NCBI GenBank assembly: GCA_964583795.1
Contig: CAZOWX010000026.1
Coordinates: 1 to 23,179, forward strand
Origin: JBDTME01 sp964583795
GTDB taxonomy: Bacteria; Patescibacteriota; Microgenomatia; UBA1400; PJMF01
Direction: 5' to 3'
DNA length: 23,179 nucleotides
Shown: positions 9,001 through 16,586 of the stretch, in pieces
How positions within the stretch are numbered: the first letter of the stretch is position 1
Layout of the letters: every line of letters begins with the position of its first letter
The notes under the pieces: model-generated
The model's database searches: none
What the model saw: only the letters and a program-made list of their open reading frames with translations
Told to the model about the DNA's origin: nothing
Translations under genes and position numbers: made by a program

Positions 9001-9840
9001 ACGCAACAAGCTCTCTGCTCCCATCCCAACTTCCAAGTGATCAACAGCACTATATTCATCTAACTTAATATACTCATCTTCACTAAGAATCGTTCCTTTT
9101 TTGATTCGCTTCACCATTTCTCGAACAGTTCGATACACCTCAGCGGTTTGTTCAAGCTCAGTTGCCAGATTATCTTTGACTGAAGCAATGCGCTGCTTGG
9201 CTTTGAGTTTGAGCTCTTCAACCTTCAGTTCTCGGGTTTCCTTTGACTTTACTTTTTCAGTCAGCTGCTCAATTTCCTCAGAAAGCTCCACTTTAATTTT
9301 TTCAACAGTGTCTTTGGCATCCTCACGCAGTTGATCCTGAGTCATTTCGCCTTCTTCAACTAAGCGATCCAAGGTCTGCTTGCGCCCTTCTTCATCAACA
9401 ACCAAAACGATGTATTGAGCAAAATACATGATTGAACTAAGATTGCGTGGACTGATATCAAGCAGCAGTGAAAGCTTACTTGGGGCACCTTTAAAGAACC
9501 AGACATGTGCAACCGGAGCTGCAAGTTTAATATGACCCATGCGTTCTCGACGAACTCGGGACTGAGTCACTTCGACTCCACACTTGTCACAGTTAATCCC
9601 TTTGTATCGAATTCCCTTGTACTTACCACAGTAACACTCCCAATCCTTTGATGGACCAAACACGCGCTCACAAAACAAACCATCTTTTTCTGGTTTGAGG
9701 GTACGATAGTTAATTGTTTCTGGTTTTTTAACTTCACCATGTGACCATTCCATGATACGAGCTGGTGAAGCAATTTGTATCTTCACCGCTTCAAAATCAA
9801 CGACTTGGGTTGCATGTTGTACTGGTTGTTGTGGTTTCAT
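6091..9840 (-). CDS. rpoC: RNA polymerase subunit beta'
   Basis: This is the catalytic large subunit of RNA polymerase. The 1249 aa protein starts near SPARIMEWSHGEVKKPETINY and carries the N-terminal zinc ribbon (CYCGKYKG ... CDKCG), the active-site loop NADFDGDQMAVH with the Mg-binding aspartates at D551, D553 and D555, the trigger-loop region and bridge-helix sequences (SARGSRKGLTDSALKTADAGYLTRRLVDV), and a second zinc site (CEASVGLCAKC). Between about residues 155 and 240 is a very charged, K/E-rich predicted coiled coil (IEQLTEKVKSKETRELKVEE region), expanded relative to E. coli. It lies 96 bp downstream of rpoB, in the usual order, with a weak GGAG four bases before the ATG. The operon ends at the terminator 6041-6077. 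Confidence 0.97.
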   Translation of the reverse strand: MKPQQPVQHATQVVDFEAVKIQIASPARIMEWSHGEVKKPETINYRTLKPEKDGLFCERVFGPSKDWECYCGKYKGIRYKGINCDKCGVEVTQSRVRRERMGHIKLAAPVAHVWFFKGAPSKLSLLLDISPRNLSSIMYFAQYIVLVVDEEGRKQTLDRLVEEGEMTQDQLREDAKDTVEKIKVELSEEIEQLTEKVKSKETRELKVEELKLKAKQRIASVKDNLATELEQTAEVYRTVREMVKRIKKGTILSEDEYIKLDEYSAVDHLEVGMGAESLLRLVQELDLDELSQSLIEEAKESSGPRAVKLKKRLRVVEGFRRADIKPQWMFLTVLPVMPPDLRPMVQLSGGRFATSDLNDLYRRVINRNNRLRHLIDLGAPEIILRNEKRMLQEAVDSLIDSTRARKTRRSTLRQLRSLSEMLRGKQGRFRQNLLGKRVDYSGRSVIVVGPELNLDQCGLPKDMALEMFKPYVLRELITQGLAPNVKSAKHALERRSPEVYDILDKVIQNHPVLLNRAPTLHKLGIQAFYPILIEGSAIRLHPCVCSGYNADFDGDQMAVHIPLTDESQQESRDLMLPSKNLLKPADGSPITVPNKEMALGVFYQTTIDISIPVLDAVFSSEDEAIHAFQAEQIGMRQEITVRLPYGKGGKLALMKTTVGRMMFNDVLPEFMRYINEPVTAGKIKELIRESIRVQNSEETSQLIDSIKNMGFEAATLSGLSVSVSDCRMIPEKKEIVDKANKKAEVVQDNFDQGLITSEEKRRLTLQIWMDATDEVAEKTWESYDETNAVKVMINSGGTRASKDQVKQLAAMRGLVVDPLGKIVEMPTKSNFREGLSIFEYVTSARGSRKGLTDSALKTADAGYLTRRLVDVSHDMIIRMVDCQTKEGIEIIREGKREKVFNLRVTGRIALKDVVNPQTQNVIVAAGGLIDEKIANEIAGANVASVWVRSPLTCEASVGLCAKCYGWDFSTKQLVDIGLPVGVVAAQSIGEPGTQLTMRVKHSGGIVGLDVTQGLPRVEELFEARVPKVLAPMAEISGKVTVEETSSGYEIKVSSTSKPVEEKVYFAPIGAQLSVADGDLVHVGQQLTEGALDVKDVLLMRGMRSAQEYLLDEIQKVYESQGIGINDKHFEVIIRRMSDKVKIETSGDTALLSGEIIDRSTLRETNEKILAEGGEPATGQVMIGGISRVALYTQSWFSAASFQHTTSVLTDAATSGALDPLIGLKENVIIGRLIPTSFERASIEEASIEA

Positions 9841-9849
9841 AGGGCTCCG

Positions 9850-9927
9850 TTTGGTAGGTATCAGGTATTTGTTATTCGATCTTGGTAGCTAGTTGTTATT
9901 ACCTTGCGATTTACTACTAGCTACTTA
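9850..9927. repeat. rpoB-rpoC spacer with TAG-rich repeat and 9-bp inverted repeat
   Basis: The spacer contains GTAGCTAGT (9885-9893) and its exact inverse ACTAGCTAC (9916-9924), able to form a 9-bp hairpin with a 22-nt loop in the rpoBC mRNA. The rest is TAG/GTA-rich like the leaders of fusA and rpsG. The string TAGTAGCTAGT also recurs near 22990. There is no T-run, so it is unlikely to be a terminator. Confidence 0.5.
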
Positions 9928-9936
9928 CTGCTTTTA

Positions 9937-12900
9937 TTACTCCTCTGACTCGGCTAACTCTTCTGCTGATGGTTCTACTTCTTCCGAATCTTCCTGTTCA
10001 TCAGTGTCGTCATCAGCACTTTGAACAGACATACCGCCTTGGGTATCATCAAGTAAAGCAGTTTGGTCCATACCTGGAACTGGATCAGTCATCATCTCAT
10101 AGACACCTTTCGCATCTTCCTCACTGACAGCTTCTTCCTCTTTCTCGACTGCTTCGATGAGTTGGATATCTAAGCCAAGAGAGTTGAGTTCTCGAACCAA
10201 GACGTTAAATGATTCTGGAACCGACGGTGCTGGAATTGGCGTGCCACGAACGATGGCTTCAAAAGCTTTAGCACGACCAACCACATCGTCAGATTTGAGC
10301 GTCAACATTTCTTGTAACGTGTGAGCTGCTCGATGTGCTTCAAGCGTCCATACTTCCATTTCTCCAAGACGTTGGCCTCCCATTTGCGCTTTTCCACCCA
10401 GTGGCTGTTGCGTCACTAATGAGTACGGGCCAGTGGAGCGAGCGTGGGTTTTGTCTTCCACCATGTGGACTAATTTCAAGATGTACCCTACGCCAACAAC
10501 AGTGTCTTCACTGAATTTCTCGCCGGTTCGTCCATCGATCAAACGGACCTTTCCGTCAACTGGAAGCCCTGCTTTCTTTAGCTCATCCCAAATTCTCGAC
10601 TCATCAACCTCTTCAAATACTGGCAGCGCCACCTTGTACCCTAACTCTCTTGCAGCCCATCCAAGATGAGCTTCGAGTAATTGACCAAGGTTCATACGAG
10701 CCAACACTGACAAAGGAGAGATAATAATATCAACTGGCGTACCATCAGCTAGATGTGGCATATCGGCAGCAGGAACTATCTTGGAAATAACACCTTTGTT
10801 TCCATGGCGACCAGCTAACTTGTCACCAACAGTGATTTTTCTCAGTTGAGCAACTTGGACCATAACCTTTTTGTTGGTTCCTGGATCAAGCTCATCACCT
10901 TTATCTTTATCAAGTACTTTGACTCCAATAACGATTCCTTTTTCACCGTGTGGAAGGCGTAACGAAGTGTCTCGCACTTCTCTTGCTTTCTCACCAAAAA
11001 TTGCGCGAAGTAGTCGTTCTTCTGGAGTAAGATCTGTCTCACCTTTTGGAGCAATCTTTCCGACCAAGATATCCCCAGGTTTTACTTCTGAGCCAACTAC
11101 CACTATTCCGTCATCTCCAAGATTTCTTAACTCCATCTCAGAAACATTTGGAATATCATTGGTCAGCTCTTCAGAACCGAGTTTGGTATCCATCACTTGC
11201 GCTTCATACTCATCAATATGAATCGAAGTCATCAAGTCTTCATGCACTAATCGATCAGACACAACGATCGCATCTTCATACCCCAACCCTTCAAAAGAGG
11301 TGTAGGCAATAGTTAAGTTTGTCCCAAGAGCGAGCTCTCCATTTTCTGACGCTGGCCCATCAATGAGTAAGTCACCCTTTTTCACTTTTTGTCCCAAGCG
11401 GACGACAACACGCTGGTTGTAACAAGTACTTTGAGCACTACGCATGAATTTGTTGGTGAGGTACACTTCAGTCTTGCCAACCACCATAATGTTTTCAGCT
11501 GGGTGTTCTTGTTGCATTTTTTTGGCTTTGTCCAGTTCTGACTTATCCAATGCAACGACTACTTTATCTGCTGAAACGGACTCAATGACTCCAGCGTGTC
11601 GAGCCCGAATGACGTGTTCCATCGCTTCTGCTACAAAACGCTCCATACCCGTACCCACAATAGGAGATTGTGGCTTTACCAAAGGTACAGCCTGACATTG
11701 CATATGGGTACCCATCAGCGCACGGTTCGCCTCATCATGAGAGATGAATGGAATTAAAGAGGCTGAAGTGCCAACCACTTGTCGAGGCACAACATCAATG
11801 TACTGAACGTCTTCTGCAGGACCTTCAATAAAGTCGTTCGCAAAACGTTGCGGTACCCACTCGTCAACAATGTAATTATTGTCGTCGATGGTCACTCCAC
11901 GGTGAGTAATAACGTAATCTTCTTCGTCATCTGCAGTGAGATACACAATTTCATCAGTCACTTTCATCTTTGTCTTTCCGCCTTTTTCCTGTTTCTCAAC
12001 ACGCAAGTATGGCGCTTCCAAAAAGCCATACTCATTTACTCGAGCATAGAGCGCCAAATACGTCACCAAACCGATGTTTGGACCTTCTGGAGATCGAACC
12101 GGATCAATACGTGAGTACTGCGAGGCATTAATATCACGCATAGAAAACGATGCACGCTCTCGGGTCACTCCCCCAGATCCCATCACCGATAAACGACGCA
12201 AGTTGTCTACTTCAGCTAACGGATTATTCTGATCAAGAATGGTTGACAAACGATTTCGACGGAAAAATTCTGAGATTGTAGCCACAAGTGGTCTGGCATT
12301 GACTAGGGATGATGGGGTCAAGACCTCATCAGTCTTGGTCAAGGACATTTTCTCCCGAATTGAGCGCTCAAGGCGAAGTAAACCGATACGGAAAGCACTG
12401 CTGGCAACTAACTCGCCGACACTGCGAACACGACGATTGCTCAGATGATCAATATCATCAATCTTTCCCTTACCATTTTGTAGGTTAATCAAGTAGCGCA
12501 ACGCGGCCACAATATCCTCTTTCGTAAGAATGGTTGCTGTCTCACCATCTTCTCTCTTGAGTCGTTTATTGAGCTTGTACCGACCGACTCGACCCAAATC
12601 GTAGCGTTTTTCATCAAAGAAAAGACCTTTGAGCAGCGCTTCTGCATTCTCCAAGACGGCTGGCTCACCTGGACGCATTTTTTGATATAACTCAATAAGT
12701 GCTTCATTTTTACTTTTGGTGAGATCTTTCAAGACCGTTGAGGCCATGTATGGGTGTTCTTCATCGGTATCAAGATCACTCACCAAAGCAGTAATTTCTT
12801 CATCTGTTTCATATCCTAAAGCACGCAAGAGCACACTCACTGGAAGCTTTCGATGGCGATCAATCTTGACGGTAATAACATCACGTTTACCAACACTCAT

Positions 12901-13398
12901 TTCCAACCAAGAACCGCGCAACGGACGCAACTCAGCACCGTAAAGCACTCTTCCAGAGCGAGCGTCAACTTCATTTGAAAAGAAAATTCCAGGAGAACGA
13001 ACGAGCTGATTCACAACTGCACGCTCAACGCCGTTGATGATAAAGGTTCCTCGATCACTCATTTGGGGAATGTTACCCAAAAACACTTCTTGCTTGATGA
13101 CTTCACTAGTTTGTTTATTGGTGAGAGCGGCAGAAACGTAAATGGGAACTTCGTGAGTAAGTGATTTGGCTTTTGCCTCTGAAAAAGAGTGTTTTGGTTT
13201 TCCGAGCCTGACATCGTTAAATTCAAGTGTCCAGTTCTTACCACCGGTAAAATCCTTGATTGGGGAAACTGAGGCGACGGCTTCCTGAACACCAGATTTC
13301 AAAAACCATTCATAGCTGTCACGTTGTATCTTAGTAAGGTCGAGTTCTGGGAGGATATCGGTTTGTCGTCCCCAATATTGACGAGCGGTGGTACTCAT
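9937..13398 (-). CDS. rpoB: RNA polymerase subunit beta
   Basis: The second large RNA polymerase subunit, forming one side of the active cleft and the rifampicin pocket. The 1153 aa length is typical of bacteria lacking the large E. coli insertions. Signatures include the rif region LDQNNPLAEV ... RRLSVMGSGGVTRERA (from L388), RSPEGPNIGL, the C-terminal GRHGNKGVISK, and GGKAQMGGQRLGEMEVWTLEAH. The extreme C-terminus is an acidic D/E-rich tail of about 60 residues. Aligned to E. coli, D389 equals D516, Q513 is replaced by T386, F514 by I387 and H526 by N399. The start has a clear Shine-Dalgarno AAGGAG (13404-13409). It is preceded by a strong promoter and a structured leader rather than by rplJ-rplL. 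Confidence 0.97.
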   Translation of the reverse strand: MSTTARQYWGRQTDILPELDLTKIQRDSYEWFLKSGVQEAVASVSPIKDFTGGKNWTLEFNDVRLGKPKHSFSEAKAKSLTHEVPIYVSAALTNKQTSEVIKQEVFLGNIPQMSDRGTFIINGVERAVVNQLVRSPGIFFSNEVDARSGRVLYGAELRPLRGSWLEMSVGKRDVITVKIDRHRKLPVSVLLRALGYETDEEITALVSDLDTDEEHPYMASTVLKDLTKSKNEALIELYQKMRPGEPAVLENAEALLKGLFFDEKRYDLGRVGRYKLNKRLKREDGETATILTKEDIVAALRYLINLQNGKGKIDDIDHLSNRRVRSVGELVASSAFRIGLLRLERSIREKMSLTKTDEVLTPSSLVNARPLVATISEFFRRNRLSTILDQNNPLAEVDNLRRLSVMGSGGVTRERASFSMRDINASQYSRIDPVRSPEGPNIGLVTYLALYARVNEYGFLEAPYLRVEKQEKGGKTKMKVTDEIVYLTADDEEDYVITHRGVTIDDNNYIVDEWVPQRFANDFIEGPAEDVQYIDVVPRQVVGTSASLIPFISHDEANRALMGTHMQCQAVPLVKPQSPIVGTGMERFVAEAMEHVIRARHAGVIESVSADKVVVALDKSELDKAKKMQQEHPAENIMVVGKTEVYLTNKFMRSAQSTCYNQRVVVRLGQKVKKGDLLIDGPASENGELALGTNLTIAYTSFEGLGYEDAIVVSDRLVHEDLMTSIHIDEYEAQVMDTKLGSEELTNDIPNVSEMELRNLGDDGIVVVGSEVKPGDILVGKIAPKGETDLTPEERLLRAIFGEKAREVRDTSLRLPHGEKGIVIGVKVLDKDKGDELDPGTNKKVMVQVAQLRKITVGDKLAGRHGNKGVISKIVPAADMPHLADGTPVDIIISPLSVLARMNLGQLLEAHLGWAARELGYKVALPVFEEVDESRIWDELKKAGLPVDGKVRLIDGRTGEKFSEDTVVGVGYILKLVHMVEDKTHARSTGPYSLVTQQPLGGKAQMGGQRLGEMEVWTLEAHRAAHTLQEMLTLKSDDVVGRAKAFEAIVRGTPIPAPSVPESFNVLVRELNSLGLDIQLIEAVEKEEEAVSEEDAKGVYEMMTDPVPGMDQTALLDDTQGGMSVQSADDDTDEQEDSEEVEPSAEELAESEE

Positions 13399-13403
13399 GC
13401 TGA

Positions 13404-13409
13404 CTCCTT
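13404..13409 (-). promoter_or_regulatory. Shine-Dalgarno of rpoB
   Basis: AAGGAG on the minus strand, five bases before the rpoB ATG. It fixes the start codon and shows that this organism does use Shine-Dalgarno sequences for some core genes. Confidence 0.85.
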
Positions 13410-13505
13410 CTGTCTGTGTACGATGCCGTACTATTTTTGTTCGATTAAATGTGCAAACAAGCCCAACTGAACAACGTTATTGCTCTAACTGAAGAAAACG
13501 CAATA

Positions 13506-13533
13506 AAGACCCTGACCATTTCTGGCCGGTCTT
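13506..13533 (-). other. Leader hairpin upstream of rpoB
   Basis: On the minus strand AAGACC pairs perfectly with GGTCTT, and an inner CCA-GAAA-TGG forms a GNRA-type tetraloop. The 3' arm runs into TTTATTG, a weak U-rich stretch. It lies about 90-130 nt into the predicted rpoB leader and before the ribosome binding site. It could be an attenuator, a processing site or a protein-binding hairpin; the sequence alone cannot decide. Confidence 0.5.
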
Positions 13534-13632
13534 GTGATCTTATGTTCTCGTTAAAAAACAGATAAGAGTTGCAGAATTTTCCCCGGTAACGAAAGCAATG
13601 AGCGCCCCCTGTGGACATTCAGGGTGACGAGT

Positions 13633-13661
13633 ATCATAACAATAATTCAGATCAAGGTCAA
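13633..13661 (-). promoter_or_regulatory. Sigma-70-type promoter of rpoB-rpoC
   Basis: The minus strand reads TTGACC (13656-13661), an exact 17-bp spacer, then TATGAT (13633-13638). The two hexamers each have one mismatch to consensus. The predicted start near 13626 gives a leader of roughly 225 nt. The whole 13399-13770 gap (372 bp) between mltG and rpoB holds this promoter, the leader hairpin and the Shine-Dalgarno; I see no gene in it. Confidence 0.75.
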
Positions 13662-13770
13662 GGGCGTGATCTGCGTTTAGTTTATACCCATAAACACAAG
13701 TTTGCTAGAGCTCGCATAACTAAATGGCATATCTGTCGAACTCAAGCAGTTATTAGCCAAAAACTGTATT

Positions 13771-14769
13771 TCAGCGCAAGTACTTGGCAATATTCTGTAA
13801 GTGTTCATCGTATGTTTTGGAATAGCGCATGTACCCTTCATTGTCAGTAAGGTAAAAAAAGTACTCTGTAACAGTGGGCTCAGCAGCAGCGTTGAGGGCA
13901 CTTAATCCAGGGTTGGCAATGGGTGATGGCGGTAAACCAAGCACTTTGTACGTATTAAATGGAGAACTGCTTTGCTTGTCTGACGATAACGCGCTTGGCC
14001 ACCATTTCTGCGTTTTTTCATCAAATCCTTTTGCGTACTGCATGGTTGCATCTACTTGGAGTGGCATTTGACTCTGCAACCGATTGTACAAAATTCCTGC
14101 CACGATCTTCATGTCCTTCTCTGAACGAGCTTCTCGTTCCAAAATCGAGGCCATGATCACAACTGATGCAAGTGACATTTTGTTTTTTTTCAACTGTGAC
14201 TCTAGGTTGTTTTTCTTGACCACCGCATCGAAGTTGGAGCGCATCTGATTACGAACAAATTGAGCCGATGCCTGAGCTGGAAATAAGTAGGTATCGGGAA
14301 ACAAGTAGCCCTCATCATCTGCTGTGAGCTTGATAAACTCATTGGCATCAAATGACGCAAACTCTTTGAAGTAGGACGCCACCTCTTCCCTGCGCTTTCC
14401 CTCCGGGATAGTAACCCATCGATCATCAGTGCCCATCGTCATCAGCTCAACAATTTCTCTAGGACTCATCGCACTGCTTAATTGGAATGATCCTGCTTGA
14501 ATTTTTGCGGAAAGATTTCGACGCCACACTAGATAGCGAACAGCAAATGAGTTCTTCACTAACTTTTCTTCCTGCAGTCGCTGCGCAATGCGTTGGACTG
14601 ACTGCCCTTTGGGAATGACAAACTGAACTTTTACCGTTGAAGTTGGATCAAGTGGCTGAAGAGTTTTATATAACACTGCTCCAACAACACCTCCAACTAA
14701 AAGAGGAATTACAATAATAATGGCACTGACAACAGCCAAAACTCGTTTCACTTTTGCTGAAAACTTCAT
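13771..14769 (-). CDS. mltG: Endolytic murein transglycosylase MltG
   Basis: MltG (YceG family) is a membrane-bound lytic transglycosylase that cuts nascent peptidoglycan strands and so limits glycan chain length. The 332 aa protein has one N-terminal membrane segment (about residues 10-33), then a LysM-like region (VIPKGQSVQRIAQRL), and the catalytic domain. Family motifs are EGYLFPDTY, ASILEREA with the likely catalytic Glu at 211 (the counterpart of E. coli E218), VAGILYNRL, MPLQVDATMQY and LPPSPIANPG. The gene follows the small zinc-ribbon gene by 173 bp and precedes rpoB. AAGGAT about nine bases before the ATG is a plausible ribosome binding site. Its presence implies a peptidoglycan wall. 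Confidence 0.95.
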   Translation of the reverse strand: MKFSAKVKRVLAVVSAIIIVIPLLVGGVVGAVLYKTLQPLDPTSTVKVQFVIPKGQSVQRIAQRLQEEKLVKNSFAVRYLVWRRNLSAKIQAGSFQLSSAMSPREIVELMTMGTDDRWVTIPEGKRREEVASYFKEFASFDANEFIKLTADDEGYLFPDTYLFPAQASAQFVRNQMRSNFDAVVKKNNLESQLKKNKMSLASVVIMASILEREARSEKDMKIVAGILYNRLQSQMPLQVDATMQYAKGFDEKTQKWWPSALSSDKQSSSPFNTYKVLGLPPSPIANPGLSALNAAAEPTVTEYFFYLTDNEGYMRYSKTYDEHLQNIAKYLR

Positions 14770-14942
14770 ACGATTGCATCCTTTTTTTCTTCAAAAAGAG
14801 CCACTGCTCAGATGATACTCAGCCTGGATAACATGTTACAAGTTAATCGTCAGCGTATTTCTCCCGTAAAAACTACAACAGTAAACTCTACCTTGAGCCA
14901 AACACACTCACAAGAGTCAGATAAATACTACAAATCGGATAA

Positions 14943-15143
14943 CTATTCAGCCAGCTCACTTTGCTTGGCGCGACGAAACATGCCATCTTCTTTTTTGAAG
15001 TACTGCCGTCCACATTTACACTTGATCAAATCTCCCAAACGATGCTGATGCACGCTGCCTTTTTTGAGTGGCATCCCACATGCTCCACACTGCCCTCGAC
15101 GAAGCAACCACTCTTGCAACGGAGCGAATATTGATTTGACCAT
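14943..15143 (-). CDS. Small zinc-ribbon protein
   Basis: No specific family is recognised. The 66 aa product carries four cysteines in a CxxC (C19, C22) plus CxC (C42, C44) arrangement, which fits a single zinc ribbon, within a basic protein. Similar small Cys4 proteins often bind nucleic acid or the ribosome, but the sequence gives no further clue. It begins 29 bp after the ruvX stop with AAAGGG as a likely Shine-Dalgarno, so it is probably translated from the sortase-ruvX transcript. mltG follows after 173 bp in which no clear terminator is seen. The close spacing and conserved cysteine pattern argue that it is a real gene. Confidence 0.7.
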   Translation of the reverse strand: MVKSIFAPLQEWLLRRGQCGACGMPLKKGSVHQHRLGDLIKCKCGRQYFKKEDGMFRRAKQSELAE

Positions 15144-15172
15144 ATCGTCCCTTTACTCGTAATGATAATCAG

Positions 15173-15559
15173 TTATCCATGCAAATACCCATCCAGAAAC
15201 TGCTGCAAAATGTGGGCTGCAGCATAATGATCGATGGGCGCCTGACGAGCCTTTTGCTTTTTTCCACTCAATCGTATCATGTGTTCAACCTCTTTGGAAC
15301 TAAGGGTCTCATCAAAAAAATGCACTTTTTTCGCCAACTTTTGTTGTAACAGCTTGGCAAAGGCTTGAGTTTGTTGGGCCATCTCGCCTTCCGATACGCC
15401 AAAAACCAGCTCATCAATCTGGTGCTGTTGCACCAGTGCCGCTATGTGATCAATCGCTGAAGCATCATTTTTGAGGATCATCAGTGGGTCAGCAATGTTC
15501 CCAAACGACAGGGCAATGCCAATGCGTTTAGTGCCAAAATCGATACCTAAAAAGTTCAT
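15173..15559 (-). CDS. ruvX: RuvX/YqgF family RNase H-fold nuclease
   Basis: YqgF/RuvX is an RNase H-like putative Holliday junction resolvase, also tied to 16S rRNA 5'-end processing. The start is set at 15559, giving 128 aa beginning MNFLGIDFGTKRIGIALSFG. A longer reading upstream to 15667 would overlap the end of the sortase gene and adds no conserved sequence. The expected acidic residues are present: Asp in GIDFGTKRIG (D7), Glu in FFDETLSS and Asp in IDHYAAAHIL. The gene starts 43 bp after the sortase stop and is followed after 29 bp by the zinc-ribbon gene, suggesting one transcript. No good Shine-Dalgarno is visible. Confidence 0.92.
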   Translation of the reverse strand: MNFLGIDFGTKRIGIALSFGNIADPLMILKNDASAIDHIAALVQQHQIDELVFGVSEGEMAQQTQAFAKLLQQKLAKKVHFFDETLSSKEVEHMIRLSGKKQKARQAPIDHYAAAHILQQFLDGYLHG

Positions 15560-15602
15560 ATCTGCGCTATTTATATTTTTTTGGTTGAATCTAACTCCAT
15601 GG

Positions 15603-16550
15603 TTACTCAATTTTTTCCAAAACCGCTCGCACAATTCCACGATGCAGATATGTCCCCTCAGGGACACAGGTCACAAGTTTGAGTTCGCGCCGAGAATGGG
15701 TTTGCTCAAGAATGTACGTGTCTTCTGGCGTGACTTCACTTTTTTGCTGCACACTATAGGTGTAACGCACCGTGTCGTACGTTACATAAATCTTATCACC
15801 AGGTTCAAGTGTCATAATTTTGCTAAAAATTGACTTCAAACGGTTTGGATTTGAGAGCTCCGGACGATAAAACTGTCGCAACACCGAGTGGCCAAAAATA
15901 ACTGGTGAACCAAAATCACCGGGATTTGCAGTCCCAGGATACTGGATCAATGATTTATTGAGGTCAGTACCCCCCACTTTTACATCTGTTCGCTCGACCC
16001 CCAGTTTGGGAATCTCGATATAGTACTCCTTTGATAGTTGCGCAACTTCTTGTTCTACCGTACTTGAGTCTCGAAACCAGTTTGCTAAATTGGTGTAATC
16101 AAGCTGTTGCCGCAAAATAACTGGTTTCGCCTTTGGCTTGATTAACTCCCCCGCTACCAACTCATTTGCCTTTGCACCTTCAATAAAGTTTGTTTGAGTC
16201 GTTGCCGCGATGACGTTCTCTTTGGGTACCGGCGCTGCCAAGTTCGACCGCTGCAAACTGGGTGAGATAAATACGCTAAAGTAAATAATCGGCCACAGTG
16301 CGTTGGCAACCAAAATGCTACCAACCGTAATCAGTGACACCGGCACAATCCGGCGAACGTGGTAGTACTTAGTGGTCAGCTTTTTATCTTTTTTTCTGAG
16401 TACTTGCACTTCCTTCACCAAGGAGTCAAACTCGCGAAGCTCAGTCTGAACATCCTCGATACTTACGCCCGATTTAATTGCTTCACGATACAACTCGAGA
16501 ATCGCTTGTCGCGTCGAAACTGGCTGCTGGTTTGTTGATGAGGGCATCAT
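15603..16550 (-). CDS. Membrane-anchored sortase
   Basis: Sortases are cysteine transpeptidases that attach surface proteins to the envelope or to each other. The 315 aa protein has an unusually long cytoplasmic N-terminus (residues 1-67) with a predicted coiled coil, one membrane segment (about 68-95), a linker, and a C-terminal catalytic domain starting near YYIEIPKLGV. The triad is intact: His in VIFGHSV (H221), Cys in KLVTCVPEG (C295) and a probable Arg at R304 in HRGIVRA. The TLxTC-like box and the short form suggest a class D/E-like enzyme; the class is uncertain. It lies 36 bp after the PilM-like/baseplate-like gene, which hints at a shared surface role. Two ATGs are adjacent at the start; no Shine-Dalgarno is obvious. 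No substrate with a sorting motif is seen here. Confidence 0.88.
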   Translation of the reverse strand: MMPSSTNQQPVSTRQAILELYREAIKSGVSIEDVQTELREFDSLVKEVQVLRKKDKKLTTKYYHVRRIVPVSLITVGSILVANALWPIIYFSVFISPSLQRSNLAAPVPKENVIAATTQTNFIEGAKANELVAGELIKPKAKPVILRQQLDYTNLANWFRDSSTVEQEVAQLSKEYYIEIPKLGVERTDVKVGGTDLNKSLIQYPGTANPGDFGSPVIFGHSVLRQFYRPELSNPNRLKSIFSKIMTLEPGDKIYVTYDTVRYTYSVQQKSEVTPEDTYILEQTHSRRELKLVTCVPEGTYLHRGIVRAVLEKIE

Positions 16551-16586
16551 AACTTTTCAGGTTCAGTTCGTTGTTTAGAGCTAAAC

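Noticed and set aside
15560..15667. A longer N-terminus for RuvX starting at 15667
   Set aside because: It would overlap the end of the sortase gene and adds residues with no match to the family, while M at 15559 directly precedes the conserved FLGIDFGT start.
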